NCBI GenBank assembly: GCA_002376725.1
Contig: DFOM01000058.1
Span: forward strand, 1-14,331
Direction: 5' to 3'
From: Cloacimonetes bacterium UBA3541
GTDB lineage: Bacteria > Cloacimonadota > Cloacimonadia > Cloacimonadales > Cloacimonadaceae
DNA length: 14,331 bases
A program made the position numbers and the translations under genes. This document shows positions 1 to 7,824 of this stretch, piece after piece. The stretch's first letter is position 1. Every line of letters begins with the position of its first letter. A model generated the notes under the pieces. That model was given only the letters and a program-made list of their open reading frames with translations. It ran no database searches and was not told the DNA's origin.

Positions 1-360
1 GAGATCCAACCTTTCAAGGATGAATTGTATTCAAATTTAAAACATAAAGTTACGGAGTTAATAAATAATATCAATACAGAAATTTTAGAGCAAAGGTTAT
101 TTCAAGAGCTTGCTTTTTATATTGATAAATATGATATACAGGAAGAAATATCGCGCTTAAAATGTCACATCAATACCTTATTATTAACTCTGGAAAAAGA
201 AGAAGATACAGGCAAGACCCTAAATTTTATTCTTCAGGAGATGCAAAGAGAGGCAAATACGCTTGGTTCCAAATTCTCTACTGCTCGGACCTTTACCTAT
301 ATTTTAACTCTTAAAGAAGAAATAGAAAAATGTAGGGAGATAGTTCAAAATGTTGCCTGA
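1..360 (+). CDS. yicC: YicC-family endoribonuclease, C-terminal part (5' end outside window)
   Basis: The reading frame is open from the first base, so only the last 119 residues are present and the true start lies upstream. What is visible is the conserved C-terminal domain of the YicC/YloC family (DUF1732). It contains an EEISRLKCHI segment (about residues 48-57 of the fragment), then a GKTLNFILQEMQREANTLGSK block (about 71-91), which is the family signature, and an acidic/basic helix ending in REIVQNVA. YicC proteins are cytoplasmic endoribonucleases; in E. coli YicC has been tied to small-RNA decay. The Glu- and Arg-rich helix around QEMQREANT is the most conserved part of the family. The stop codon overlaps the next gene by 11 bases. 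In many bacteria yicC is followed by gmk; here it leads instead to a small membrane protein and RNase R. I am confident of the family, less so of the exact cellular target. Confidence 0.93.
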   Translation, partial: EIQPFKDELYSNLKHKVTELINNINTEILEQRLFQELAFYIDKYDIQEEISRLKCHINTLLLTLEKEEDTGKTLNFILQEMQREANTLGSKFSTARTFTYILTLKEEIEKCREIVQNVA

Positions 361-787
361 ACCTTTATTAACCTGGCGTTCCTGGCCTTTTATAGAAAGA
401 CCCTTAACCTCGGTTTTATTAATTGTTTTTCTACTGTTTTTGGCTTATTTTCTCTGGAATGTAACGGTAGAAGGATGGCATCAGCCCTGGTATTATTACC
501 TTGGTATGTTGCTAGTAATAGGTAGCCTTCTCCCCTATTTCATTCCTACAACCTATTATCTTTATGAAAATGAAATAGTTATTGTATATCTTTTTATTAA
601 AATAACGCGGAAATACTCTGATTTTGGATGTTTTTATTGTGATAAACGAGGTGTTATGCTCAGTACCTTTAAAATGCCCAGAAGACTTGATCCATTTAGA
701 GGGCAATCTTTACGTTTTTCAAAAACCAAAGCAGAGAAAGAACAATTATTAGAAATCTTGAGAAATAAAATAGGAAAAAAGTATTGA
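350..787 (+). CDS. Small membrane protein, two transmembrane helices plus possible PH-like cytoplasmic tail
   Basis: I do not recognise this 145-residue protein by name. A short N-terminus (PEPLLTWRSWPF) is followed by two hydrophobic helices at about residues 20-38 and 47-66. A 75-residue soluble part comes next, made of alternating hydrophobic strands (YYLYENEIVIVYLF, then short strands to about residue 123) and ending in a charged helix (about 125-141). Two helices followed by a small beta-rich domain with a terminal helix resembles bacterial membrane-anchored PH-like domain proteins; this is an inference from layout, not a sequence match. The ATG start overlaps the end of yicC by 11 bases and is preceded by AGGGAG at 334-339 with a 10-base gap. 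Its position between two ribonuclease genes suggests co-expression, possibly a membrane link for RNA turnover, but nothing in the sequence proves it. Confidence 0.8.
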   Translation: MLPEPLLTWRSWPFIERPLTSVLLIVFLLFLAYFLWNVTVEGWHQPWYYYLGMLLVIGSLLPYFIPTTYYLYENEIVIVYLFIKITRKYSDFGCFYCDKRGVMLSTFKMPRRLDPFRGQSLRFSKTKAEKEQLLEILRNKIGKKY

Positions 788-789
788 GG
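786..789 (+). promoter_or_regulatory. Ribosome binding site for the TTG start of rnr
   Basis: GAGG lies inside and just after the TGA stop (785-787) of the preceding gene, five bases before the TTG at 795-797. It is the only Shine-Dalgarno-like site near the start. The first in-frame ATG is at residue 48, inside the N-terminal winged-helix region, so the site supports the TTG start and implies coupling to translation of the upstream membrane-protein gene. Confidence 0.65.
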
Positions 790-794
790 TAATA

Positions 795-3092
795 TTGAAG
801 AATTCAAATCTAAGTGAACGCATAGAAGAAACATTCATTGAAAATAACAATACTCCTTTATCTTATAATGAGTTAGTTAATGAACTCCATTTAGTTAGAA
901 AAGAAAAATCCTTACTAGCGGAAACCTTACAAGCAATGTTAGCAGAAGGAATCCTGACCAAAAAGAATAGAAAATTCCGTCTGGCTGTAAGTCCTGAACT
1001 GATAAAGAAAGAAGCTAATGAAAAGGTTACTCATCCCAGACTGCTGGAAGGTATTTTTGATGCTACTCCTCTTGCTCGGGATCTATCTTATGCCTTTGTC
1101 CGTACAGAGCAAGGTGATTTCTATGTTAACGCAGAAGATACTTTGAATGCCTATCATAATGATGTAGTAGTAATAGAACCACATTTTCGTAAGGGTAAAC
1201 CAGATTATGCTATTGTCCGTAAAATAATACAACGCGCTAATGAAACAATGACTGGAGATATTCGTGAAAGTGGAATTCGTACCTTTTTTATTAGTATTAA
1301 TCCCAAAATTCATAATTGGATAGAAGTTAGTGAGTTAAATGGAGCTAAAGAAGGTGATAAAGTTGTTTTACAGGTGACGAATTGGGGCAATCCTTTAATG
1401 GGTAAAATGCCTGTAGGAAAAGTTATAGAAATTTTAGGACCTTCTGGAGATCCCGAAGTTGAGCTATTAGCCGTTATAAGACAGTATAATCTTCCCTTAC
1501 AATTTCCTGATACTGTCCTAGCAGAAATGGAAGAAATAGAAGAAACTGTTTCCGATCAAGAACTTGCTCATCGTCTTGACCTTAGAAACATATTAACTTT
1601 TACGATTGATCCTGCCTCTGCTAAGGATTTTGATGATGCTATATCCTTAGAAAAACTAAATCAAGGTTGGCGTCTTTATGTTCATATCGCTGATGTGGCT
1701 CATTATGTTAAACCAGAAAGCGCTACTTTTTCCGAAGCAGTGAAGCGAGGAAATAGCTTTTATTTTCCTAAAAAAGTTATTCCAATGCTACCTGAAAAAC
1801 TTTCTAATAAAGTTTGTAGTTTGCGTCCGAATGAGGATAAACTGGCAATGAGCGTTATCACTGATTTTAATCTACAAGGCAAAATTCTGCGTCAAAGATT
1901 GGAAGAAAGTGTTATAAAAAGTGATTTTCGCTTGAATTATGACCAGGTGGATAAGTTCTTTCAGAGACAAAATACTGATTTTCCTCAGAATTTATCAGAA
2001 ACATTATCATCAGCGCGTAAACTTTCCTCCTTGCTTACTGCTAAAAGACTTAAAGATGGCTATATCTTTTTTGATCTTCCCGAACTAGAATATGAATATG
2101 ATGAAGAAGGATTTCTAAAAAGATTCACTTTAGCAGAGGAAACAGAATCTCATAAATTAATAGAAAACTTTATGTTAGTAGCAAATGAATGTATTGCCAC
2201 TAAACTTTCTCAGCTAGCTCCTACTACCATCTATAGAATTCATGAGGACCCTGATTGGGAAAAGATTGAAAGATTAATAGAGTTGCTATCCTACTATGGT
2301 ATAAACTTTTACGAACGAGAAACTCTAAATGCGTCAATTCAGTACCTGTTGCACTCCCTCCCCACTCCAGAACATCACAAGGTTTTTGAACCTATTATTC
2401 TGCGAAGTATGAAAAAAGCCAAATATTCCACTGAACACATCAGGCATTTTGGATTAGGAATGGAAACTTATACTCATTTTACCAGCCCAATCAGGCGTTT
2501 ATGTGATTTAGTAATTCATCATCTTTGTAAGACTTATATCCTTAAAACCAGCAAAATACAATTTGATTACAATCAATTGAAACACTTTGCTTTCATAGCT
2601 TCCGAGCAGGAATTGCAAGCAGACCAATCGGAGAGAGATATTGAACATTATTTCAGTATGACCTATATGAAAAAGTTTATTGGAGAAAGCTTTAGCGGGA
2701 TAGTAATTTCAGCGAAAAATGATAGACTTATTATTAGATTAGACCAAATTCCAATTAATGCTGTTTTAATGATTACTGAATTTCCTTCTGGAAAATGGAT
2801 TTTTCTAGATAGGCAGATGCGATTTGTAAATGAAGATAATAAAGATTATTTCCAGTTAATGGATAAAGTACTTGTTAATATTATGGAAGTTAGTGACGAT
2901 ATTTATCTGGAACTTAAGCCAGGGAAAAAATCGCATCAGCATTTTCAGTTTCAGCCATTTAATAAAAATAGCTTCAGTAATGACAAGAAGATAAGAAAGA
3001 ACAGGAGAGGAAAAAAAAGATTTGATATTGACTATAAGTATAGAAATAAAAATTATGGTAATTCAAATGAAAGGAATAGAGGAAAGCGATGA
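795..3092 (+). CDS. rnr: Ribonuclease R (3'-5' exoribonuclease)
   Basis: A 765-residue RNase II/R superfamily hydrolase that degrades structured RNA 3' to 5' in the cytoplasm. Order of parts: an N-terminal winged-helix region (about 10-65), two cold-shock domains (about 83-145 and 152-215), the RNB catalytic domain (about 258-590), an S1 domain (about 628-708) and a basic, Asn/Lys/Arg-rich tail (710-765). The metal-binding aspartates are seen in TIDPASAKDFDDA as D272, D278, D280 and D281. The conserved HFTSPIRRLCDLVIHH block is at 561-576. The helix-turn-helix and basic tail make it RNase R rather than the shorter RNase II, and the length is near the usual 750-810. It starts at TTG with an RBS overlapping the upstream stop, and its own stop overlaps murI in ATGA. 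Confidence 0.97.
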   Translation: MKNSNLSERIEETFIENNNTPLSYNELVNELHLVRKEKSLLAETLQAMLAEGILTKKNRKFRLAVSPELIKKEANEKVTHPRLLEGIFDATPLARDLSYAFVRTEQGDFYVNAEDTLNAYHNDVVVIEPHFRKGKPDYAIVRKIIQRANETMTGDIRESGIRTFFISINPKIHNWIEVSELNGAKEGDKVVLQVTNWGNPLMGKMPVGKVIEILGPSGDPEVELLAVIRQYNLPLQFPDTVLAEMEEIEETVSDQELAHRLDLRNILTFTIDPASAKDFDDAISLEKLNQGWRLYVHIADVAHYVKPESATFSEAVKRGNSFYFPKKVIPMLPEKLSNKVCSLRPNEDKLAMSVITDFNLQGKILRQRLEESVIKSDFRLNYDQVDKFFQRQNTDFPQNLSETLSSARKLSSLLTAKRLKDGYIFFDLPELEYEYDEEGFLKRFTLAEETESHKLIENFMLVANECIATKLSQLAPTTIYRIHEDPDWEKIERLIELLSYYGINFYERETLNASIQYLLHSLPTPEHHKVFEPIILRSMKKAKYSTEHIRHFGLGMETYTHFTSPIRRLCDLVIHHLCKTYILKTSKIQFDYNQLKHFAFIASEQELQADQSERDIEHYFSMTYMKKFIGESFSGIVISAKNDRLIIRLDQIPINAVLMITEFPSGKWIFLDRQMRFVNEDNKDYFQLMDKVLVNIMEVSDDIYLELKPGKKSHQHFQFQPFNKNSFSNDKKIRKNRRGKKRFDIDYKYRNKNYGNSNERNRGKR

Positions 3093-3889
3093 AACAACCA
3101 GTTGGAATATTTGATTCAGGAGTAGGTGGCTTAACGGTCTACAAAGCTATTAAAAAAGCTTTGCCTGAGGAAAATATTATCTATTTTGGGGATACGGCTA
3201 GAGTCCCTTATGGACCTAAGTCAGAAAATACCATTATAAAATATTCCCTGCAAAATGCTCGTTTTCTTCTTCAGAAGAACATTAAAATATTAGTAGTAGC
3301 ATGTAACACTTCCTCGGCTCTAGCTTTACCAGAATTAGAACAAATTACAAATATTCCTGTCATCGGTGTTATCCAACCAGGAGTAAAACTAGCAGTAGAA
3401 TCAACCTTGAATAATCGTATTGGAGTAATAGGCACGGAAGGCACTATCCGTTCTGAAGCGTATAATAAAGCCATTAAAGCTATCCTACCTGAAGCAGAAA
3501 TATTTTCATATGCATGTCCCCTATTCGTTCCTCTCGTGGAAGAAGGCTGGATACAGCATCCAGCTACTAAATTAATAGCTGAACAGTACTTAAGTTATTT
3601 TAAAGATAAAAATATAGATACTCTCGTTCTAGGTTGCACTCATTATCCTTTATTAAAATCTTTGATTGATGAAATTATGGAGCATAAAGTAAAACTTATA
3701 GATAGTGCGGATGCTATTGCTTTGCATCTTAAAACTTTACTTCCCGTTGAAGAGCATAATGAACCAGGAATTGATAGATTTTATGTTAGTGATAATGAGG
3801 CAAAGTTTTCCGAAATTGCCGAATATATCCTGGGAGTTAAGCCAACCCCAGTTAAAAGTGTGCATTTATATGAGAGCTGGTTTGAATAA
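3089..3889 (+). CDS. murI: Glutamate racemase
   Basis: Cytoplasmic, cofactor-independent racemase that makes D-glutamate for peptidoglycan precursors. The 266-residue length is typical. The N-terminal FDSGVGGLTV motif carries the conserved D9. The two catalytic cysteines are C72 in VACNTSSA and C183 in LGCTHYPLL, the latter followed by H185. FGDTARVPYGPKS (about 33-45) and IGTEGT (about 114-119) are further family blocks. The ATG overlaps the rnr stop by four bases (ATGA) and has its own GAGG at 3079-3082, so translation is likely coupled but not wholly dependent on rnr. All catalytic residues are present and I see nothing unusual. Confidence 0.97.
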   Translation: MKQPVGIFDSGVGGLTVYKAIKKALPEENIIYFGDTARVPYGPKSENTIIKYSLQNARFLLQKNIKILVVACNTSSALALPELEQITNIPVIGVIQPGVKLAVESTLNNRIGVIGTEGTIRSEAYNKAIKAILPEAEIFSYACPLFVPLVEEGWIQHPATKLIAEQYLSYFKDKNIDTLVLGCTHYPLLKSLIDEIMEHKVKLIDSADAIALHLKTLLPVEEHNEPGIDRFYVSDNEAKFSEIAEYILGVKPTPVKSVHLYESWFE

Positions 3890-3907
3890 ATAAAAAGGAG
3901 TAACCAA

Positions 3908-4732
3908 ATGAAACCCTTAATCTTAACTGCTGCAATTACAGGAGCAGAAACTACTCGGAAGGATCAACCTAACCTACCCATAACTCCGGAAGAACAGGCA
4001 GCTGATGCAGTTGCTTGTTTTGAAGCGGGAGCAAGGATTATTCATCTCCATGTGCGTGATGATGAAGGAAATCCTACTCAAAGTTTAGAAAGATTTGAAG
4101 CTGCTATTAAAGCTATCAAAACAGCCGTTCCTGAGATTATTATTCAAATTAGCACCGGTGGTGCAGTAGGAGAAGATTTTGAAAAAAGATTAGCACCTCT
4201 ATGCTTAAAACCTGATATGGCAACGCTAAATGCCGGTTCTCTTAATTTTGGAGATGATGTCTTCATTAACAGACCTCCAGACATTGTACGTTTAGCGGAA
4301 GCCTTTAAAGAATACCAGGTAGTTCCTGAAGTTGAAGTATACGAATCCGGTATGATTGATTATGTTGCTAAGTTGATTAAAAAAGGAATTATCGTTCATT
4401 CACCTTTACATGTTCAGTTTGTTCTCGGTGTTCCAGGTGGAATGAATGGTTCACCTAAAAATGTAGTCTATATGGCATATCATTTGAATGAACTTATTCC
4501 GACTGCTACTTGGGCTGTTGCTGGTATTGGAAAATACCATATTCCCGCTTCTTTAACAGCTATGGTTATGGGTGGACACATTAGAGTTGGATTTGAAGAT
4601 AATATCTATTATCACAAAGGTGTTATAGCTGAATCTAATGCTCAGTTGGTAGCTCGTATAGCAAGAATTGCCACTGAGATTGGAAGACCTCTTGCGACTC
4701 CAGCTCAAGCTAGAGAAATTCTTGGACTTTAG
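3908..4732 (+). CDS. kce: 3-keto-5-aminohexanoate cleavage enzyme (BKACE/DUF849 family)
   Basis: A Zn-dependent enzyme that, with acetyl-CoA, converts 3-keto-5-aminohexanoate to acetoacetate and 3-aminobutyryl-CoA in anaerobic lysine fermentation. The 274-residue protein is a TIM-barrel BKACE-family member. As I recall the structure of Kce from Ca. Cloacimonas acidaminovorans, the zinc ligands are H46, H48 and E230, with E14, S82, T106, E143, R226 and D231 lining the active site. Every one of these occurs here at the same number: ITGAETT with E14, HLHVR with H46/H48, STGG with S82, ATLNAG with T106, EVEVYESG with E143, and HIRVGFED with R226, E230 and D231. That favours true Kce over a BKACE for another beta-keto acid, though substrate is not proven by sequence. 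The start is fixed by AAGGAG at 3895-3900, seven bases before the ATG. The usual lysine-pathway neighbours (kamDE, kdd, kal, CoA-transferase) are not in this window. Confidence 0.92.
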   Translation: MKPLILTAAITGAETTRKDQPNLPITPEEQAADAVACFEAGARIIHLHVRDDEGNPTQSLERFEAAIKAIKTAVPEIIIQISTGGAVGEDFEKRLAPLCLKPDMATLNAGSLNFGDDVFINRPPDIVRLAEAFKEYQVVPEVEVYESGMIDYVAKLIKKGIIVHSPLHVQFVLGVPGGMNGSPKNVVYMAYHLNELIPTATWAVAGIGKYHIPASLTAMVMGGHIRVGFEDNIYYHKGVIAESNAQLVARIARIATEIGRPLATPAQAREILGL

Positions 4733-4741
4733 GTTTATATT

Positions 4742-6988
4742 ATGGAATTAACTGAGAACGCACTGATTGTCCTTAAGAGACGCTATTTTAAAAAGAATAA
4801 AGAGGGAGAAACTATAGAAGACTGGGAAGAAATGATAAATAGAGTGGCATCCAATATTGCTCAGGGAAATAAAGATAAGGAAAAACTCTATTTTGAGCTC
4901 TTAGATTCAGGAATGTTTTTACCAAATTCTCCTACTTTGATGAATGCTGGAAGTGATTTACAACAGCTTTCTGCTTGTTTCGTGCTTCCCATAGAAGACA
5001 GTATGGAAAGCATCTTTGAAACCTTGAAGAATGCTGCTCTAATTCATAAAAGCGGTGGAGGAACCGGTTTTTCTTTCAGTCATTTAAGAGAGGCAAATGC
5101 ACCAGTGCGTTCTACTAATGGAGTTTCCAGCGGTCCTATCTCTTTTTTGAAAGTGTATAATGCTGCTACTGATGCAGTTAAACAAGGCGGAACCAGACGT
5201 GGTGCCAATATGGCAATTCTAAATGTGGAACATCCTCAAATCCTTGAATTTATCCAATGCAAGGCAGATCCTAAGGAGCTTACTAACTTCAATATCAGTG
5301 TTGGCGTTTCAAAAGATTATATGGAAGCAGTCTCAAAAGATGAAGAATATGATCTCATTTCTCCTCATAGCGGTAAAATTATTCGTCGTTTGAAAGCAAG
5401 AGATGTATTCAATCTCATTGTAGAAATGGCTCATAGAAATGGAGAGCCAGGCATAATCTTTTTAGATAGAATCAATGCTACAAATCCTACTCCAAAACTA
5501 GGAAAAATAGAATCAACCAATCCTTGTGGAGAACAACCGCTTCTACCCTATGAAGCTTGTAATCTTGGCTCTATCAATCTTGCGATGTTTGCTAAAGATG
5601 GAAGCATTGATTGGGAAAAGCTGCAGTCCGTTATCCGATTGTGTGTAGATTTTCTTGATGATGTGATAGATTGTTCTCGTTTCCCCCTACCTCAGATTGA
5701 TGCTATGGTTAAAGCCAATAGAAAGATAGGATTAGGTATTATGGGTTGGGCAGATTTACTGTTTCAACTGGAAATTCCCTATGCAAGTGAAGAAGCAATT
5801 TCTTTAGCGGAAGAATTGATGGAATTTATTGATTATGAAGCAAAACAACGCTCTATGGAATTAGCTAAAGAAAAAGGCAGTTTTCCTAACTTTCCTGATT
5901 CTATCTATGATACTCAATCTCTTAAAAGAGAACCGGTAAAAAAGGATTGGAATAAACTAATTTCTGATATTAAACAAAACGGAATGCGTAATGCTACAGT
6001 GACAACTATTGCTCCTACCGGTACCATCAGTATGATTTTAGATGCTTCCAGTGGTATAGAACCTCTTTTTTCACTTGTTTATATCAAAAATGTAATGGAT
6101 GGAGAAAAACTACTCTATGCCAATAAATATTTCCAGGCTGCTCTGCAGAAAGAAGGATTACTCTCTCCTGAACTTTTATCTCAAGTCTCTCAAACTGGGT
6201 CTATAAAAGATATAGATGAAATTCCCGAAAGATTTAAACAGATTTATCAAACTGCTCTGGATATAGCTCCTGAGTGGCATATAAGAATGCAAGCAGCTTT
6301 CCAAAAATATACAGATAATGCAGTCAGTAAAACTATAAACTTTCCCCATTCCGCTACTATTGAAGATATCTCTAAAGCTTATCAACTTGCCTGGGAACTT
6401 GGTTGTAAGGGAATAACCGTTTATCGTGATGGAAGTAGAGAAGACCAGGTTTTAAGTTCTGGCATTAAAATGACCGTTTCTGAAGGGAAAGTGGCACCTC
6501 GTAGTCGTCCAGATATAACTTACGGTTTAACTCAAAGATTGGAAACGGGCTGTGGTCATATGTATGTAACCATTAATTCTGATGAGTTAGGAGCTTGCGA
6601 GGTTTTTATTCAAATGGGTAAAGTTGGAGGATGTGCTTCAGCTCAACTGGAAGCTATTGCTAGATTATCTTCTTTAGCTCTTCGTTCTAATGTAAAATTG
6701 GAATCTATTATTCGTCAATTAAAAGGAATCCGTTGTCCATCTCCTATGTGGCATAATGGAACACTTATCACTTCCTGTGGTGATGCCGTAGGACATGCTC
6801 TGGAGAACTTTGTAAAAACTCATAACAATCTTAAAACTGAATCTTTTCATAGTGAAGCAGAAATAGATGAACCCGTAGAAGAACCTGGCGCAAAAAGTGC
6901 TATTTATGTTTGTCCAGATTGCGGTTCAACCGTAGAACATCTGGAAGGTTGTCTGAAATGTCCTGTCTGCGGTTGGTCTAAATGTTGA
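4742..6988 (+). CDS. nrdJ: Adenosylcobalamin-dependent (class II) ribonucleoside-diphosphate reductase
   Basis: Makes deoxyribonucleotides using adenosylcobalamin to generate the radical, so it works without oxygen and without an NrdB or NrdG partner; neither is present here. In this 748-residue chain the barrel contains the active-site block NPCGEQPLLPYEACNLGS: N260, C262 (thiyl radical), E264 and C273. C273 pairs with C79 (SACFV) as the redox couple. PTGTIS at 426-430 is the phosphate-binding loop. Residues about 590-690 form the C-terminal domain typical of NrdJ. The last 25 residues hold six cysteines (C724, C727, C737, C740, C743, C748): a zinc ribbon merged with the mobile redox tail that re-reduces the active site. 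The ribosome binding site is weak (AGG at 4731-4733, overlapping the kce stop). I see no NrdR boxes in the nine-base gap, so any NrdR control would act further upstream. Confidence 0.96.
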   Translation: MELTENALIVLKRRYFKKNKEGETIEDWEEMINRVASNIAQGNKDKEKLYFELLDSGMFLPNSPTLMNAGSDLQQLSACFVLPIEDSMESIFETLKNAALIHKSGGGTGFSFSHLREANAPVRSTNGVSSGPISFLKVYNAATDAVKQGGTRRGANMAILNVEHPQILEFIQCKADPKELTNFNISVGVSKDYMEAVSKDEEYDLISPHSGKIIRRLKARDVFNLIVEMAHRNGEPGIIFLDRINATNPTPKLGKIESTNPCGEQPLLPYEACNLGSINLAMFAKDGSIDWEKLQSVIRLCVDFLDDVIDCSRFPLPQIDAMVKANRKIGLGIMGWADLLFQLEIPYASEEAISLAEELMEFIDYEAKQRSMELAKEKGSFPNFPDSIYDTQSLKREPVKKDWNKLISDIKQNGMRNATVTTIAPTGTISMILDASSGIEPLFSLVYIKNVMDGEKLLYANKYFQAALQKEGLLSPELLSQVSQTGSIKDIDEIPERFKQIYQTALDIAPEWHIRMQAAFQKYTDNAVSKTINFPHSATIEDISKAYQLAWELGCKGITVYRDGSREDQVLSSGIKMTVSEGKVAPRSRPDITYGLTQRLETGCGHMYVTINSDELGACEVFIQMGKVGGCASAQLEAIARLSSLALRSNVKLESIIRQLKGIRCPSPMWHNGTLITSCGDAVGHALENFVKTHNNLKTESFHSEAEIDEPVEEPGAKSAIYVCPDCGSTVEHLEGCLKCPVCGWSKC

Positions 6989-7009
6989 TTTTATATTTTA
7001 GGAGTAGTA

Positions 7010-7813
7010 ATGCGTTGTAAACATTGTGATGCACGCTTAGCACCTCATGATTTCTGGTGTGTGAATTGTGGAAAACAAACCCCTATTGTAGTGCATGAAT
7101 TAGCATCCTGGGGTAGTTTTAAAAGAACTTTTAAGCAATACTGGCAGTTTAAAGGAGCCAATATTCCTGCGGCAGCTTTCACAATCTTAGTTGGAGTTCT
7201 TCCCATCATTGCCTTTTTAGTATTATTAAATGCTTTCGGAATACTGGATTTTCAATCCCAGGAAACTGCCGGAAAGCTTCTATTAAATCTCTTTATCACT
7301 GGTATGGGTCTAAGTTTATTGACTCCTCTATTATTAATAGTCTTTAAACCGGTTTGTGAAATCAAGGGTTATACCCTTACTTTAAAGGATTTATTAAAGG
7401 GGTTTAATGCCTATCCCAGATACTTTTTCTTCACTTTAATTTCAGCTCTATATTTTATCTTGATTTATATTGTCTGTTTCGGATTACCTAATTTTGCCAG
7501 TGACCCAATTCTTCATCTGGTCTGGTTAGTTCTAGTTGGATATTATATTGGAGTAGTATTACCTGTACCCATTCTTATGGAGCGAAAGAAGGTTAATGCC
7601 TGGAAAGCTCTGAGGATGGCATATAAGTATTTTAAAGTGGTACGCTGGCAACTTTTCTGGCTGGGATTTATCTTACTGGTATTAAATCTTGCCGCCACAG
7701 CTTTAGCTCTGGTCTTTCTTTTAATAACTTTACCATTATCCTGGTTTGCTATTAGAGATTACCTGGACCTCTTGTTAGAATATGAAATTATCCGAGAATA
7801 TAAATCTAAGTGA
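7010..7813 (+). CDS. Zinc-ribbon polytopic membrane protein of unknown function
   Basis: I do not recognise a named family. The 267-residue protein begins with a compact zinc ribbon: C3/C6 and C17/C20, as two CxxC knuckles within the first 21 residues. A linker (22-50) leads to at least five hydrophobic segments, at about 52-76, 88-112, 137-160, 166-190 and 214-247; the last is long enough for two helices. Basic residues flank several helices, and a charged C-terminus (EYEIIREYKSK) ends the chain. This plan, a cytoplasmic zinc ribbon in front of a polytopic domain, is common among uncharacterised bacterial membrane proteins. The start is well supported by AGGAG at 7000-7004, five bases before the ATG. 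The stop is used as part of the ribosome binding site of the next gene, apbE, so the two are probably co-translated. Because ApbE acts outside the cytoplasmic membrane, a shared envelope role is possible but unproven. Confidence 0.85.
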   Translation: MRCKHCDARLAPHDFWCVNCGKQTPIVVHELASWGSFKRTFKQYWQFKGANIPAAAFTILVGVLPIIAFLVLLNAFGILDFQSQETAGKLLLNLFITGMGLSLLTPLLLIVFKPVCEIKGYTLTLKDLLKGFNAYPRYFFFTLISALYFILIYIVCFGLPNFASDPILHLVWLVLVGYYIGVVLPVPILMERKKVNAWKALRMAYKYFKVVRWQLFWLGFILLVLNLAATALALVFLLITLPLSWFAIRDYLDLLLEYEIIREYKSK

Positions 7814-7817
7814 GGGA
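7812..7817 (+). promoter_or_regulatory. Ribosome binding site that decides the apbE start
   Basis: GAGGGA sits on and after the TGA stop (7811-7813) of the upstream gene and is seven bases before a TTG at 7825-7827. An in-frame GTG at 7810 would also open the frame, but nothing like a Shine-Dalgarno sequence lies before it. The TTG is therefore the better start. Confidence 0.6.
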
Positions 7818-7824
7818 TATTAAA

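Noticed and set aside
634..834. Minus-strand open frames opposite the PH-like, rnr and other plus-strand genes
   Set aside because: They lie wholly or largely within well-supported plus-strand genes, lack ribosome binding sites and have no family resemblance.
4733..4741. NrdR box or cobalamin riboswitch controlling nrdJ
   Set aside because: The gap is only nine bases and the flanking coding sequence shows neither the NrdR palindrome nor a B12-box, so there is no room for either.
7810..7812. GTG as the start codon of apbE
   Set aside because: No Shine-Dalgarno sequence precedes it, while GAGGGA is correctly placed for the TTG 15 bases later. Both give the same protein apart from five residues.
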